Origin: an uncultured Bacilli bacterium
GTDB taxonomy: Bacteria > Bacillota_I > Bacilli_A > RF39 > UBA660
Assembly: GCA_934101115.1 (NCBI GenBank)
Contig: CAKOPW010000005.1
Span: 20,590 to 84,589, forward strand
Reading direction: 5' to 3'
Length of the DNA stretch: 64,000 bases
Positions 34,550-41,405 of the stretch are shown here, in pieces; positions within the stretch are counted from its first letter, which is position 1, and each line of letters starts with the position of its first letter. Both the position numbers and the translations under genes were made by a program. The notes under the pieces are model-generated. The model was not told the origin of the DNA, made no database searches, and worked only from the letters and a program-made list of their open reading frames with translations.

Positions 34550-34619
34550 AAATAAACAAAACAAATGTTCTGATACATGTTGCTTAAAACTAATTTGTGT
34601 GTTAATATGATAGTGTTAT

Positions 34620-34790
34620 AAGCGGACACGAAAAAAACATGTTATAAACATGTTCGCTTGTACTGGTAGCTGGTAACTACCGATAAGAATTAAATTGCCT
34701 TTCGGCTTACACAAAACGAGAACAATGAATTGATTAACAACACGACTCCTATTCTCATTTATAATGATACACAAAAAATGTTTTTGTGTC
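34620..34790 (+). ncRNA. Structured leader RNA upstream of CBASS-like operon
   Basis: Several stems lie in this gene-free stretch. They are AAGCG/CGCTT enclosing AACATG/CATGTT (34620-34659), GGTAG/CTACC (34665-34669 with 34677-34681), a short GCC/GGC stem near 34700, and ACACAAAAA/TTTTTGTGT (34769-34777 with 34781-34789). The segment CTGGTAACTAC (34670-34680) is perfectly complementary to GTAGTTACCAG at 34882-34892, just before the first operon gene, so the leader can fold in two exclusive ways. A TATAAT lies at 34797-34802. No known RNA family is recognised. Attenuator, antitoxin-like RNA and sensor RNA are all possible. Confidence 0.5.
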
Positions 34791-34845
34791 AATGGGTATA
34801 ATAACAGAAGTTTACATATTAGTCAATTCTGAAAGGAGGATTAAT

Positions 34846-34869
34846 ATGTTTTTTAATTATTTATTATAG
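34846..34869 (+). CDS. Seven-codon leader ORF (MFFNYLL)
   Basis: The ATG is preceded at ideal distance (6 nt) by AAAGGAGG (34832-34839), the strongest ribosome site in this part of the window, yet the frame ends after seven codons. It sits between the structured RNA and the CBASS-like operon, 13 nt before the segment that pairs with the leader. A leader peptide that couples translation to the RNA switch is the simplest reading; a dead gene start is the alternative. Confidence 0.4.
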   Translation: MFFNYLL

Positions 34870-34924
34870 TATTTAGGTAAAGTAGTTACCAGTTATCTCA
34901 AATTTGAAGTAAGGAGAGATAAAC

Positions 34925-35674
34925 ATGACAAGAAAAATTTTAAAAAATATTTTTGATAACTTAGAACAGTCATTATTTAATGATATGAATATACGTATTG
35001 AGCATGATTTAGAGGATGGTAAATATAGAGAATATTTAGTTAAAAATGTCCTTGAAAAAATTATACCTTCAAAATATAGTATTACAAATGGTTTTATTAT
35101 TGATAGTGATAATAATATATCCGATGAAATGGATATAATTATATATGATAGAAATTATGTGCCACCTTTTTTTGATGAAACTTATACTGTAGTACCAATA
35201 GAGGCAGTAATTGTAGTAATACAGGTTAAAACCACACTAACTGCATCTACATTAAAAAATAGTATCACAAATTTAAACTCAATTGATAAACTTAATGCTA
35301 AAACTGGTGGAAAAATAATATCTGCAACATGTGACTTAATTGAGGAAAAGAGATATATTTGTCCATACAAAGTTATAGTAGCTTCTAAGACTGATTATGT
35401 TGATGAACATGATTTTGCAAGTGATATGAAAAATATTGATATTATTTATATTGTTGAAAAAGATAAATCATTAACCGTAAAGCATAAAAAAAATATAAAA
35501 GCTGTTGTTTGTGAAAATAAAGAAGAACTAATAAAAAATCAAAGCAACTATGAATTAGAAGTGATTAAAGAAAGTAGATTAGCATTTTTTGCTTTGAATT
35601 TATTGGAAAAGATGAAACTAATAAATAATTCAATCATAATTAATTATGAAGAATATATAAAGGGGGCTAAATAA
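34925..35674 (+). CDS. DUF6602-like protein, candidate PD-(D/E)xK nuclease effector
   Basis: 249 aa. The core reads YSITNGFIIDSDNNISDEMD then IIIYDRNYVPPFF, and next PIEAVIVVIQVKTTL. The DEMD (67-70), Glu93 and QVK (100-102) spacing resembles a PD-(D/E)xK nuclease fold with Gln for the second acid. I associate this pattern with DUF6602. The last third (about 160-249) is helical. It starts after AAGGAGAG and its stop overlaps the CD-NTase start, so it is the first gene of a three-gene operon and sits in the effector position of a CBASS system. Nuclease activity is inference. Confidence 0.6.
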   Translation: MTRKILKNIFDNLEQSLFNDMNIRIEHDLEDGKYREYLVKNVLEKIIPSKYSITNGFIIDSDNNISDEMDIIIYDRNYVPPFFDETYTVVPIEAVIVVIQVKTTLTASTLKNSITNLNSIDKLNAKTGGKIISATCDLIEEKRYICPYKVIVASKTDYVDEHDFASDMKNIDIIYIVEKDKSLTVKHKKNIKAVVCENKEELIKNQSNYELEVIKESRLAFFALNLLEKMKLINNSIIINYEEYIKGAK

Positions 35675-36597
35675 TGAGTAATTCATTGACTGAAGATTTT
35701 AATAAGTTTGTAGAAATTATTTCGCTAAATAGTAAAGAAGAAGAGGATATTAAAAGTAAACATAATAGTCTTATCAATATGATTATTGCTGATCCACCAA
35801 AAGGCTATAATATTGTTAAAACAAGGCTTAGTGGTTCATATGCAAAGCATACAGTTTTAAATGAATATAACGTGGATAAACTACCAGATGTTGATATTAT
35901 TACAATTATAGATTCTTGTGATAAAAGTGTAGATGAGATAAATGCTGATTTTTTAAACTATTTTGAAGATAAAAAAGGTAAAGTAACTTCAAATATTAGG
36001 CAGCAATCTAATTCTATTGGAATAATATATTCTAATATAAGCGTTGATATGGTAATTGGTATTCTTAAAGATGACAAATTAAAAATATGTTCTAATAAAA
36101 AACATGATTGGATATCATCGAATGCCTTGATACATATTGATTACATGATAAAAAAGAATAAAGAATATGAAGGATTCAGTTATTATAGTTTAATGAAACT
36201 TTTCAAGTATTTAAATAAAGAACAATTGAATAATAAATTAAAGTCATATACATTAGAACAATTGATTCATAAATGTTGTCCAATTCCAACAGTAGGATTA
36301 AGATTATATCAAGCATTTGCTAAGACACTTGATAATATAAAAGAAATATCATTAATTACGGAAATTAGAGATTGTTGCGATGAAGATAAGGATGGTTATG
36401 ATGAAAAAGATGTATTGATATTTGATTCCTTTAAAGAAGAAATTGCAAATTACTCTAGTTTAGCAAAAGAAGCATTAGATGGTAACAGAAAAAAATGGCA
36501 AGAGATATTTGGAGATAGGTTTCCATGCCAACCAAATGAAATAGTAAAGAATGAGGCAAATTATGACAAAAGTCATACACCATGGTGTTATAAATAA
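35674..36597 (+). CDS. CD-NTase (cGAS/DncV-like nucleotidyltransferase)
   Basis: 307 aa. The nucleotidyltransferase signature is RLSGSYAKHT with Gly54-Ser55, followed by DVDI (Asp72, Asp74) and the third acid in NISVDMVI (Asp125). Family members make cyclic di- or trinucleotides after sensing phage and activate an effector. The helical C-terminal domain is about 140-307. It overlaps the DUF6602-like gene by 1 nt and the E2-like gene by 35 nt, so the three are tightly coupled. The C-terminus ends SHTPWCYK; E2-linked CD-NTases are conjugated through their C-terminal residue in studied systems. Confidence 0.82.
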   Translation: MSNSLTEDFNKFVEIISLNSKEEEDIKSKHNSLINMIIADPPKGYNIVKTRLSGSYAKHTVLNEYNVDKLPDVDIITIIDSCDKSVDEINADFLNYFEDKKGKVTSNIRQQSNSIGIIYSNISVDMVIGILKDDKLKICSNKKHDWISSNALIHIDYMIKKNKEYEGFSYYSLMKLFKYLNKEQLNNKLKSYTLEQLIHKCCPIPTVGLRLYQAFAKTLDNIKEISLITEIRDCCDEDKDGYDEKDVLIFDSFKEEIANYSSLAKEALDGNRKKWQEIFGDRFPCQPNEIVKNEANYDKSHTPWCYK

Positions 36598-37048
36598 AAA
36601 AAATATAGAAATATCTATAAAAAAATATGACTTTAAGATTCTTGATTATAATGAAAATAATGAATACATAAAAACAATTATTGAAAAAGATTACGCAAAA
36701 AGTTTTAATATAGATTTTAATGGGATAATTAAAGTAGAATGTATAATAATGCGTAAGATGTATGATATGTTTTGTGTTTATACGTATCCAAAATTTAAAG
36801 AAATATCTAATATAATTCCAAAGAAGGCATTTTATCATATGTACGAAGATGGTAGTATTTGTTATGCGCCTCCTAAAAGACCATTGGTTGAAAAATGGAG
36901 TTTAGAAGATTTTATAAGTTCTATAGATTCCTTTTTTCATAACTATTTTTCGATTGAATATATTGGAGAAGGCGAATTATTTCAACTTGAACATGGTGAA
37001 AAAGGATTAATACAATATGAATTTATTTATAGAGTTTCAGAAAATTAA
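36563..37048 (+). CDS. E2-like (ubiquitin-conjugating fold) protein of short type II CBASS
   Basis: 161 aa from ATG 36563 after GAGG. Residues 90-100 read FYHMYEDGSIC, matching the H-x-N...G-x-I-C region around the E2 catalytic cysteine, so Cys100 would be the active residue. WSLEDFISSIDSFFHNYFSI then resembles the alpha helix that follows the active site. In short type II CBASS an E2-only protein conjugates the CD-NTase C-terminus and primes it; no E1 or JAB gene is present here, which fits the short form. Family call is by motif only. Confidence 0.65.
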   Translation: MTKVIHHGVINKKNIEISIKKYDFKILDYNENNEYIKTIIEKDYAKSFNIDFNGIIKVECIIMRKMYDMFCVYTYPKFKEISNIIPKKAFYHMYEDGSICYAPPKRPLVEKWSLEDFISSIDSFFHNYFSIEYIGEGELFQLEHGEKGLIQYEFIYRVSEN

Positions 37049-37065
37049 GTGTTGATAAAAAAAGA

Positions 37066-37098
37066 GCATATATAGCTACGTGAGCTATATATGCTTTT
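37066..37098 (+). terminator. Strong terminator of CBASS-like operon
   Basis: GCATATATAGCT (37066-37077), loop ACGTG, AGCTATATATGC (37083-37094) is a perfect 12-bp stem followed by TTTT. Confidence 0.85.
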
Positions 37099-37518
37099 CT
37101 TATGTCTGCTCAGTTTCTGCACAACAATTTAGTTACATTTTGCTGTGCAAGATTGAATATTTTTAAACTATTTATCTTGAAGCAGTTGATTTTAAAGGGA
37201 TTATACAGGTATGATTTATCCATTGCATTATGCCCATTGGAGAGAGCGAAAACTCTCATTTTGGAAGTATAATTTCTTCTTTTATTTATATAAACAACCA
37301 TATTTTTATCATTTAAAGAAACAAGAATTATTATAAAATTGTTCAATTTTTAGAAAGTCATTTTTTTTTACACTATATTCCGAGTTTCTAACTTGCTTAT
37401 ATCTTGCTTAAATTCTATCTAAAGTACAATATTCCATATCTATTGCTATGTTTATACGTATTTAAATAATGACTTTTTGCTAAAAAATTGATACAATAAA
37501 ATTAGAAAGTTGGTTATT
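37099..37518. other. Gene-free gap after CBASS-like operon
   Basis: About 420 nt. It contains a small hairpin GAGAG-CGAAAA-CTCTC (37242-37257) and long A/T tracts, and probably the promoter of the DUF1653 gene near its end. A minus-strand frame of 78 codons (37110-37346) has no ribosome site and odd composition and is not called. I see no transposase, tRNA or repeat pair. Confidence 0.4.
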
Positions 37519-37764
37519 ATGAGAGAAATACAAATTAACAGAATTTATAAACATTTTAAAGGAGACTATTATTTAGTTGTTGGTGTTGGAACTTATTCAG
37601 AAACACAAGAAAAATGTGTTATTTATAGAAAATTATATGAAGATGGCTCTTTATGGATTAGACCAATGGACATGTTCTTAAGTGAAGTTGATCATGAAAA
37701 ATATCCTGATGTTAAACAAAAATATAGATTTGAACTTCAAAATATTAAAAGTGTAGCTAAATAA
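37519..37764 (+). CDS. DUF1653 protein
   Basis: 81 aa from ATG 37519. The pattern INRIYKHFKGDYYLVVGVGT, then KCVIYRKLYEDGSLWIRPMDMF, is the DUF1653 domain, a small beta-rich fold of unknown function common in bacteria and phages. It is followed 12 nt later by the next gene and may be co-transcribed. Confidence 0.75.
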   Translation: MREIQINRIYKHFKGDYYLVVGVGTYSETQEKCVIYRKLYEDGSLWIRPMDMFLSEVDHEKYPDVKQKYRFELQNIKSVAK

Positions 37765-37776
37765 AGAGGTAAAAAT

Positions 37777-38085
37777 ATGAAAACAATTACAGTATGTGGA
37801 AGTTTAAAATTTTATAAAGAGATAGTGGAAATAGCTTTAAAAATGGAATTAGAAGGAAATTGTATGTTAGTTCCAATATACAATCCATACAATACGGACA
37901 AAGATGCATTTACTGACGAAGAAATAAAGATGATTTCAAAAATGCATTATGAAAAAATAAAACTGTCCGACGCAATTTTAGTTGTAGATGTTGATGGTTA
38001 TATCGGTAGCAGTACAAGTAAAGAGATAGAATACGCTAAATCACTTAATAAAGAAATCCTTTACTATAGTGATTTAACTAAATAA
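37777..38085 (+). CDS. Nucleoside 2-deoxyribosyltransferase-like protein
   Basis: 102 aa. ITVCGSLKF at the N-terminus, MHYEKIKLSDAILVVDVDGY near 63-82 and GSSTSKEIEYAKSLNKEILY near 83-102 follow the deoxyribosyltransferase fold, in which the region around S-x-S-T-x-x-E binds the nucleotide. Short members are common in phages and accessory regions and may act on nucleotides or nucleotide signals. A second acid after the glycine loop is not obvious, so activity is uncertain. Confidence 0.65.
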   Translation: MKTITVCGSLKFYKEIVEIALKMELEGNCMLVPIYNPYNTDKDAFTDEEIKMISKMHYEKIKLSDAILVVDVDGYIGSSTSKEIEYAKSLNKEILYYSDLTK

Positions 38086-38102
38086 TGAAAGAGTGAGTTT
38101 AT

Positions 38103-38867
38103 ATGAATAAAAAAAATTTAGAAACAATAATTTTATTAATAATTATACTTGTCTTAATTTCAATTATTTTTGTTTTAATTAAAAATAAAAATGATAATAA
38201 GCAAGAACCAAAACAAGAAACATATGTTGCATACGTAAAAATTAATCCTTTGGTAAAACTTACATTTGATGTGAATTATGAATGTAATAAAGAAAATAAA
38301 TGTGAACCAGTAGATAATAAAATCACTAACATTGATTTACTAAACGATGATGCTAAAAATATATACTCTGATTTAGAATATAAGAATAAAAGTTTAGAAT
38401 TAGTAATTGCATCATTAATAGATGTTGCAGATCAAAACAACAAAGATATCAGTAAAGTAACTGTTACTTCAAATTATGAATTTGACAAAGAAGATTTAAC
38501 AAAAAAAATATTAGATAATTTGACATCGACTAAAAGTGTTGAAATAGGTTATAACTATCAAAAAAATATTGATGAAAGCAGTTTGATGGAAAAAACTTCT
38601 GCAAAAACAACTACAACAACTACAGAAAAAACTACAACTAAATGTGTAAGTAAAAAATTTAAAAAGAAATTCACTTATGCTTATAAAACACAAGAAGAAT
38701 GTAAAAAGCAAGGAAATAATGACTTCAATAATATGACTGACAATGTTGATGATAGCATTTTCTCATATGGATGTGAAGCTGTTAAAGATGACTGTGGAAA
38801 CACATGGTATGGAGTAGTTTTCTATAAATGGTCAGAAGAAAAAGGAGAATATCCATATTATTACTAA
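38103..38867 (+). CDS. Membrane-anchored protein with RsgI-like extracellular domain
   Basis: 254 aa. One N-terminal membrane helix (about 8-26) is followed by TYVAYVKINPLVKLTFDVNY and LLNDDAKNIYSDLEYKNKSL, which resembles the first extracytoplasmic domain of RsgI-type anti-sigma factors (INPS-type motif, NxDA segment). A threonine-rich linker (about 168-180) leads to a Cys-containing C-terminal module with CVSKKF, EECKKQG, YGCEAVKDDCGN. No cytosolic anti-sigma domain is present, so it would be an outside-facing sensor or scaffold only. Function is unknown. Confidence 0.5.
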   Translation: MNKKNLETIILLIIILVLISIIFVLIKNKNDNKQEPKQETYVAYVKINPLVKLTFDVNYECNKENKCEPVDNKITNIDLLNDDAKNIYSDLEYKNKSLELVIASLIDVADQNNKDISKVTVTSNYEFDKEDLTKKILDNLTSTKSVEIGYNYQKNIDESSLMEKTSAKTTTTTTEKTTTKCVSKKFKKKFTYAYKTQEECKKQGNNDFNNMTDNVDDSIFSYGCEAVKDDCGNTWYGVVFYKWSEEKGEYPYYY

Positions 38868-38892
38868 AATTAGCTTAATCGCTAATTTTTTT
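38866..38892 (+). terminator. Terminator after RsgI-like gene
   Basis: AAAATTAGC (38866-38874), 6-nt loop, GCTAATTTTTTT. Confidence 0.8.
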
Positions 38893-38934
38893 ATATTTTT
38901 ATGTTATACTCTAAATATAAAAGGAGAATCATAA

Positions 38935-39375
38935 ATGAAAAGTGTCGAATTAAGGAAAGAACCAAATGACAATTTTAGAAATTGGATTATAGAAGAGTGG
39001 AAGCATCACAATACGGTTGATCCATTTTATCAATTAAAAATAATAAAACCACAGGATTTAACTTTTAATGATAATGAAGAATATTATAAAATCATATATG
39101 AGAAACAAGAAATTGGGTTTATAGGCTTAAAAGTATATGATGATGAGATTTATATATATCGTTTTCTTATTGATAAAAAATTTAGAGGAAAAGGCATTGG
39201 AACCGAAGTATTAAATTTAATAATTGATCGCGCAAGGTATGAAAACAAAGATATTTCATTAGATGTATTTGAAAAAAATGAAGCAAAGAAATTATACGAA
39301 CGAGTTGGATTTAAGAATCGTTATACAAACATGGTAATAAAAGTTAATGATAATATTGAATATAAAGAAAGGTAA
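38935..39375 (+). CDS. GNAT-family N-acetyltransferase
   Basis: 146 aa. The acetyl-CoA loop RFLIDKKFRGKGIGTEVLNL (near 78-97) has the R-G-x-G-x-G pattern and ARYENKDISLDVFEKNEAKK then LYERVGF completes the GNAT fold. Substrate is unknown. It starts after AAAGGAGAA and is followed 3 nt later by the serpin-like gene, with which it is probably transcribed. Confidence 0.88.
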   Translation: MKSVELRKEPNDNFRNWIIEEWKHHNTVDPFYQLKIIKPQDLTFNDNEEYYKIIYEKQEIGFIGLKVYDDEIYIYRFLIDKKFRGKGIGTEVLNLIIDRARYENKDISLDVFEKNEAKKLYERVGFKNRYTNMVIKVNDNIEYKER

Positions 39376-39378
39376 AAT

Positions 39379-40458
39379 ATGAAAAAGAATATATTAATAA
39401 TAATTATAGTTTTAGTAATTCTAGTTGGAGGTATTTATCTAGTCTTTATTTCAAAAAAACAACATGCTAATACAGAAACCACTGGAGTTTTAGTAGTACC
39501 AACATTTATTGATAAAATAGATAATGATGCTGCTTGGTGTGCAACTTTTAATTTAATATGGAATGATTTGAAAAATGATCTAGTGAAACAAGACATTAAA
39601 TTTGAACAAGATAATACTTATGTTAACAATTTAAATAAAGAACTTTTTAAAGAAAGCGATATTTCAAACGACTACTATTATAAAGTATATGGAAAGAAGA
39701 CATTAAAATTAAAAAGTGAAATAGAAAAGAACATTAAAGAAAAGTTTGATCAAACTAGTGATATATTAGATAAATTTGATTGGAGTGAAGATTCATTAGA
39801 TAATGGTAGCAGCGGTCTTGAAAGATATATTTTCTACACTATGCTATATCGTGAATTTAAATATAAAACAAAGTTTGTGAAGTTGAACGAAGATAAATTT
39901 AATAATGTAGAAAATGTTAAATATTTTGGTGTTAAAGATAATAAAGAGTCTTATAAGAATCAAATAAACATTATTTACTACAATAACGAAGATGATTTTG
40001 CAATTAAATTAACTACAACAAGTAATGATGAAATTATTATAAATAAAAATCCAAAAGGAGATAATTTTGAAGAAATTTATAACAACATTATAATCACAGG
40101 TTCAAAATATAAAGGAAATAAAGAATTTACTAAATTAGATAATTTTAAAATGCCATATATTAATTTAAATGTATTAAAAGAATATAATGAGTTAGAAAAT
40201 AAAAAATTTTATGACAAAGATAATAATACCTTAATCATAGATAAAGCTTTACAAACTATAAAATTTGAACTTGATGAAAATGGTGGAAAAATTAAAAGTG
40301 AGGCAGGCATGGATGTTGTTAAATTTTCGGCATCGAATCCTAAAGAAAAATCAAAAAATTTAAATGTTACTAAAACATTTGCAATATTTTTAAAAGAAGA
40401 TTCTAAAGATAAACCATACTTTGCAGCTAAAATAGGTGACATTAGCAAATACCAATAA
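39379..40458 (+). CDS. Membrane-anchored protein with serpin-like features
   Basis: 359 aa with an N-terminal membrane helix (about 4-24). The C-terminal part resembles the serpin core: TKLDNFKMPYINLNVLKEY, IDKALQTIKFELDENGGKIK, the short Ala/Ser stretch that would be the hinge, then TKTFAIFLKEDSKDKPYFAA, similar to the last serpin strands. FKYKTKF in the middle fits the F-x-x-x-W/F-x-x-x-F strand. Overall length also fits. If correct, it would be a cell-surface protease inhibitor, but similarity is weak and read by eye. The alternative is an unrelated surface protein. Confidence 0.4.
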   Translation: MKKNILIIIIVLVILVGGIYLVFISKKQHANTETTGVLVVPTFIDKIDNDAAWCATFNLIWNDLKNDLVKQDIKFEQDNTYVNNLNKELFKESDISNDYYYKVYGKKTLKLKSEIEKNIKEKFDQTSDILDKFDWSEDSLDNGSSGLERYIFYTMLYREFKYKTKFVKLNEDKFNNVENVKYFGVKDNKESYKNQINIIYYNNEDDFAIKLTTTSNDEIIINKNPKGDNFEEIYNNIIITGSKYKGNKEFTKLDNFKMPYINLNVLKEYNELENKKFYDKDNNTLIIDKALQTIKFELDENGGKIKSEAGMDVVKFSASNPKEKSKNLNVTKTFAIFLKEDSKDKPYFAAKIGDISKYQ

Positions 40459-40530
40459 TACCTTAATTTATAAACAATTGTAAGTAGTCTTTACATTTTA
40501 GTATAAATATGATAATTTAATATTGACGAC

Positions 40531-40576
40531 GAGAGCAATGCAAAAAGCATTTATGTTTTGCATGCTCTCTTTTTTG
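40531..40576 (+). terminator. Very strong hairpin terminator upstream of 40589 gene
   Basis: GAGAGC-a-ATGCAAAA (40531-40545) pairs with TTTTGCAT-GCTCTC (40556-40569) and is followed by TTTTTT. Possible promoter elements (TTGTAA 40478, TATAAA 40502) lie 30-50 nt before it, so it could end a short attenuated leader as well as the serpin-like operon. Confidence 0.8.
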
Positions 40577-40588
40577 TGAGGTAAAAGT

Positions 40589-41374
40589 ATGTTGATTATA
40601 TTGTTTTTATTTATAGTTTTTTCTATTTTTTTTATAAAGTATGTAAAAAGATGTGATTATATTGAAAGGTTAATAGCATTAGCGCTTGTTTTTTCTACGC
40701 TTGTTCCTCTAGCAATATATTATTCAGATTGGTTTAATTTACCTGGCAGATTAGGTTTTTTAGACAATATTGATTCAAATCGATGGTTTAATTTAGCTTC
40801 AGACTATATCATAACAATAATTGGAACTATTCTGAGTAGTTCTGTTGTAATTTTAACGACAATTCATCAGTTTCAAAAACAAACTGAAGAAAATAATAAC
40901 AATAACAGAATAGCAAACATGCCTTTATTCAGATATGAGATAATGAATAAATATGAAAGTAATAAAGTAAATAGTGTTGACATTACTAATGAATCAAGTG
41001 ATGAAATAAAACTTTATTATTTAAACATAAATGTAAATAACGTAGGCCTAAATCATGCTAGAAATATAAAATATATTATATATTTAGATGATAAAGAAAA
41101 GACTCAAAATAATCTAATTAATCCACAATCAATTTTAAAAAACAATGATGATTGGAATTTAAATATAGTATTAAATCTTCCATTTTATAGAAAAAATAGT
41201 ACAAACGAACATAAGGCAAAAATTATTTTTTATTATGAAGATTTACTTAGTAATAGATATAGTCAAGAGTTAACTTTGTATGTGGAAACCACCTTAGAAT
41301 CGGCATCCTCATTTTCTGGATATTTGTTGTATATAACAAATATAGTAATAGAAGAAGAAAAGTATTTAAAATAA
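40589..41374 (+). CDS. Membrane protein of unknown function
   Basis: 261 aa. Hydrophobic helices lie at about 1-17, 28-45 and 70-92, followed by a Gln/Asn-rich segment (QKQTEENNNNNRI) and a soluble beta-rich domain (about 105-240) containing INVNNVGLNHARNIKYIIYL. The layout of three helices with a cytoplasmic or external beta domain resembles small defence-associated membrane proteins, but no motif supports a specific role. The ATG follows GTGAGGT 7 nt upstream. Confidence 0.6.
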   Translation: MLIILFLFIVFSIFFIKYVKRCDYIERLIALALVFSTLVPLAIYYSDWFNLPGRLGFLDNIDSNRWFNLASDYIITIIGTILSSSVVILTTIHQFQKQTEENNNNNRIANMPLFRYEIMNKYESNKVNSVDITNESSDEIKLYYLNINVNNVGLNHARNIKYIIYLDDKEKTQNNLINPQSILKNNDDWNLNIVLNLPFYRKNSTNEHKAKIIFYYEDLLSNRYSQELTLYVETTLESASSFSGYLLYITNIVIEEEKYLK

Positions 41375-41405
41375 GTATAAATAATAATAAAAGAAGGGTA
41401 AAAAA

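Noticed and set aside
34620..34790. Type III toxin-antitoxin RNA or retron msr/msd
   Set aside because: No tandem pseudoknot repeats and no reverse transcriptase or ToxN-like gene nearby; kept only as an unclassified leader RNA.
37110..37346. Minus-strand 78-codon frame in the gap after the CBASS-like operon
   Set aside because: No ribosome site, composition unlike neighbours, no recognisable motif.
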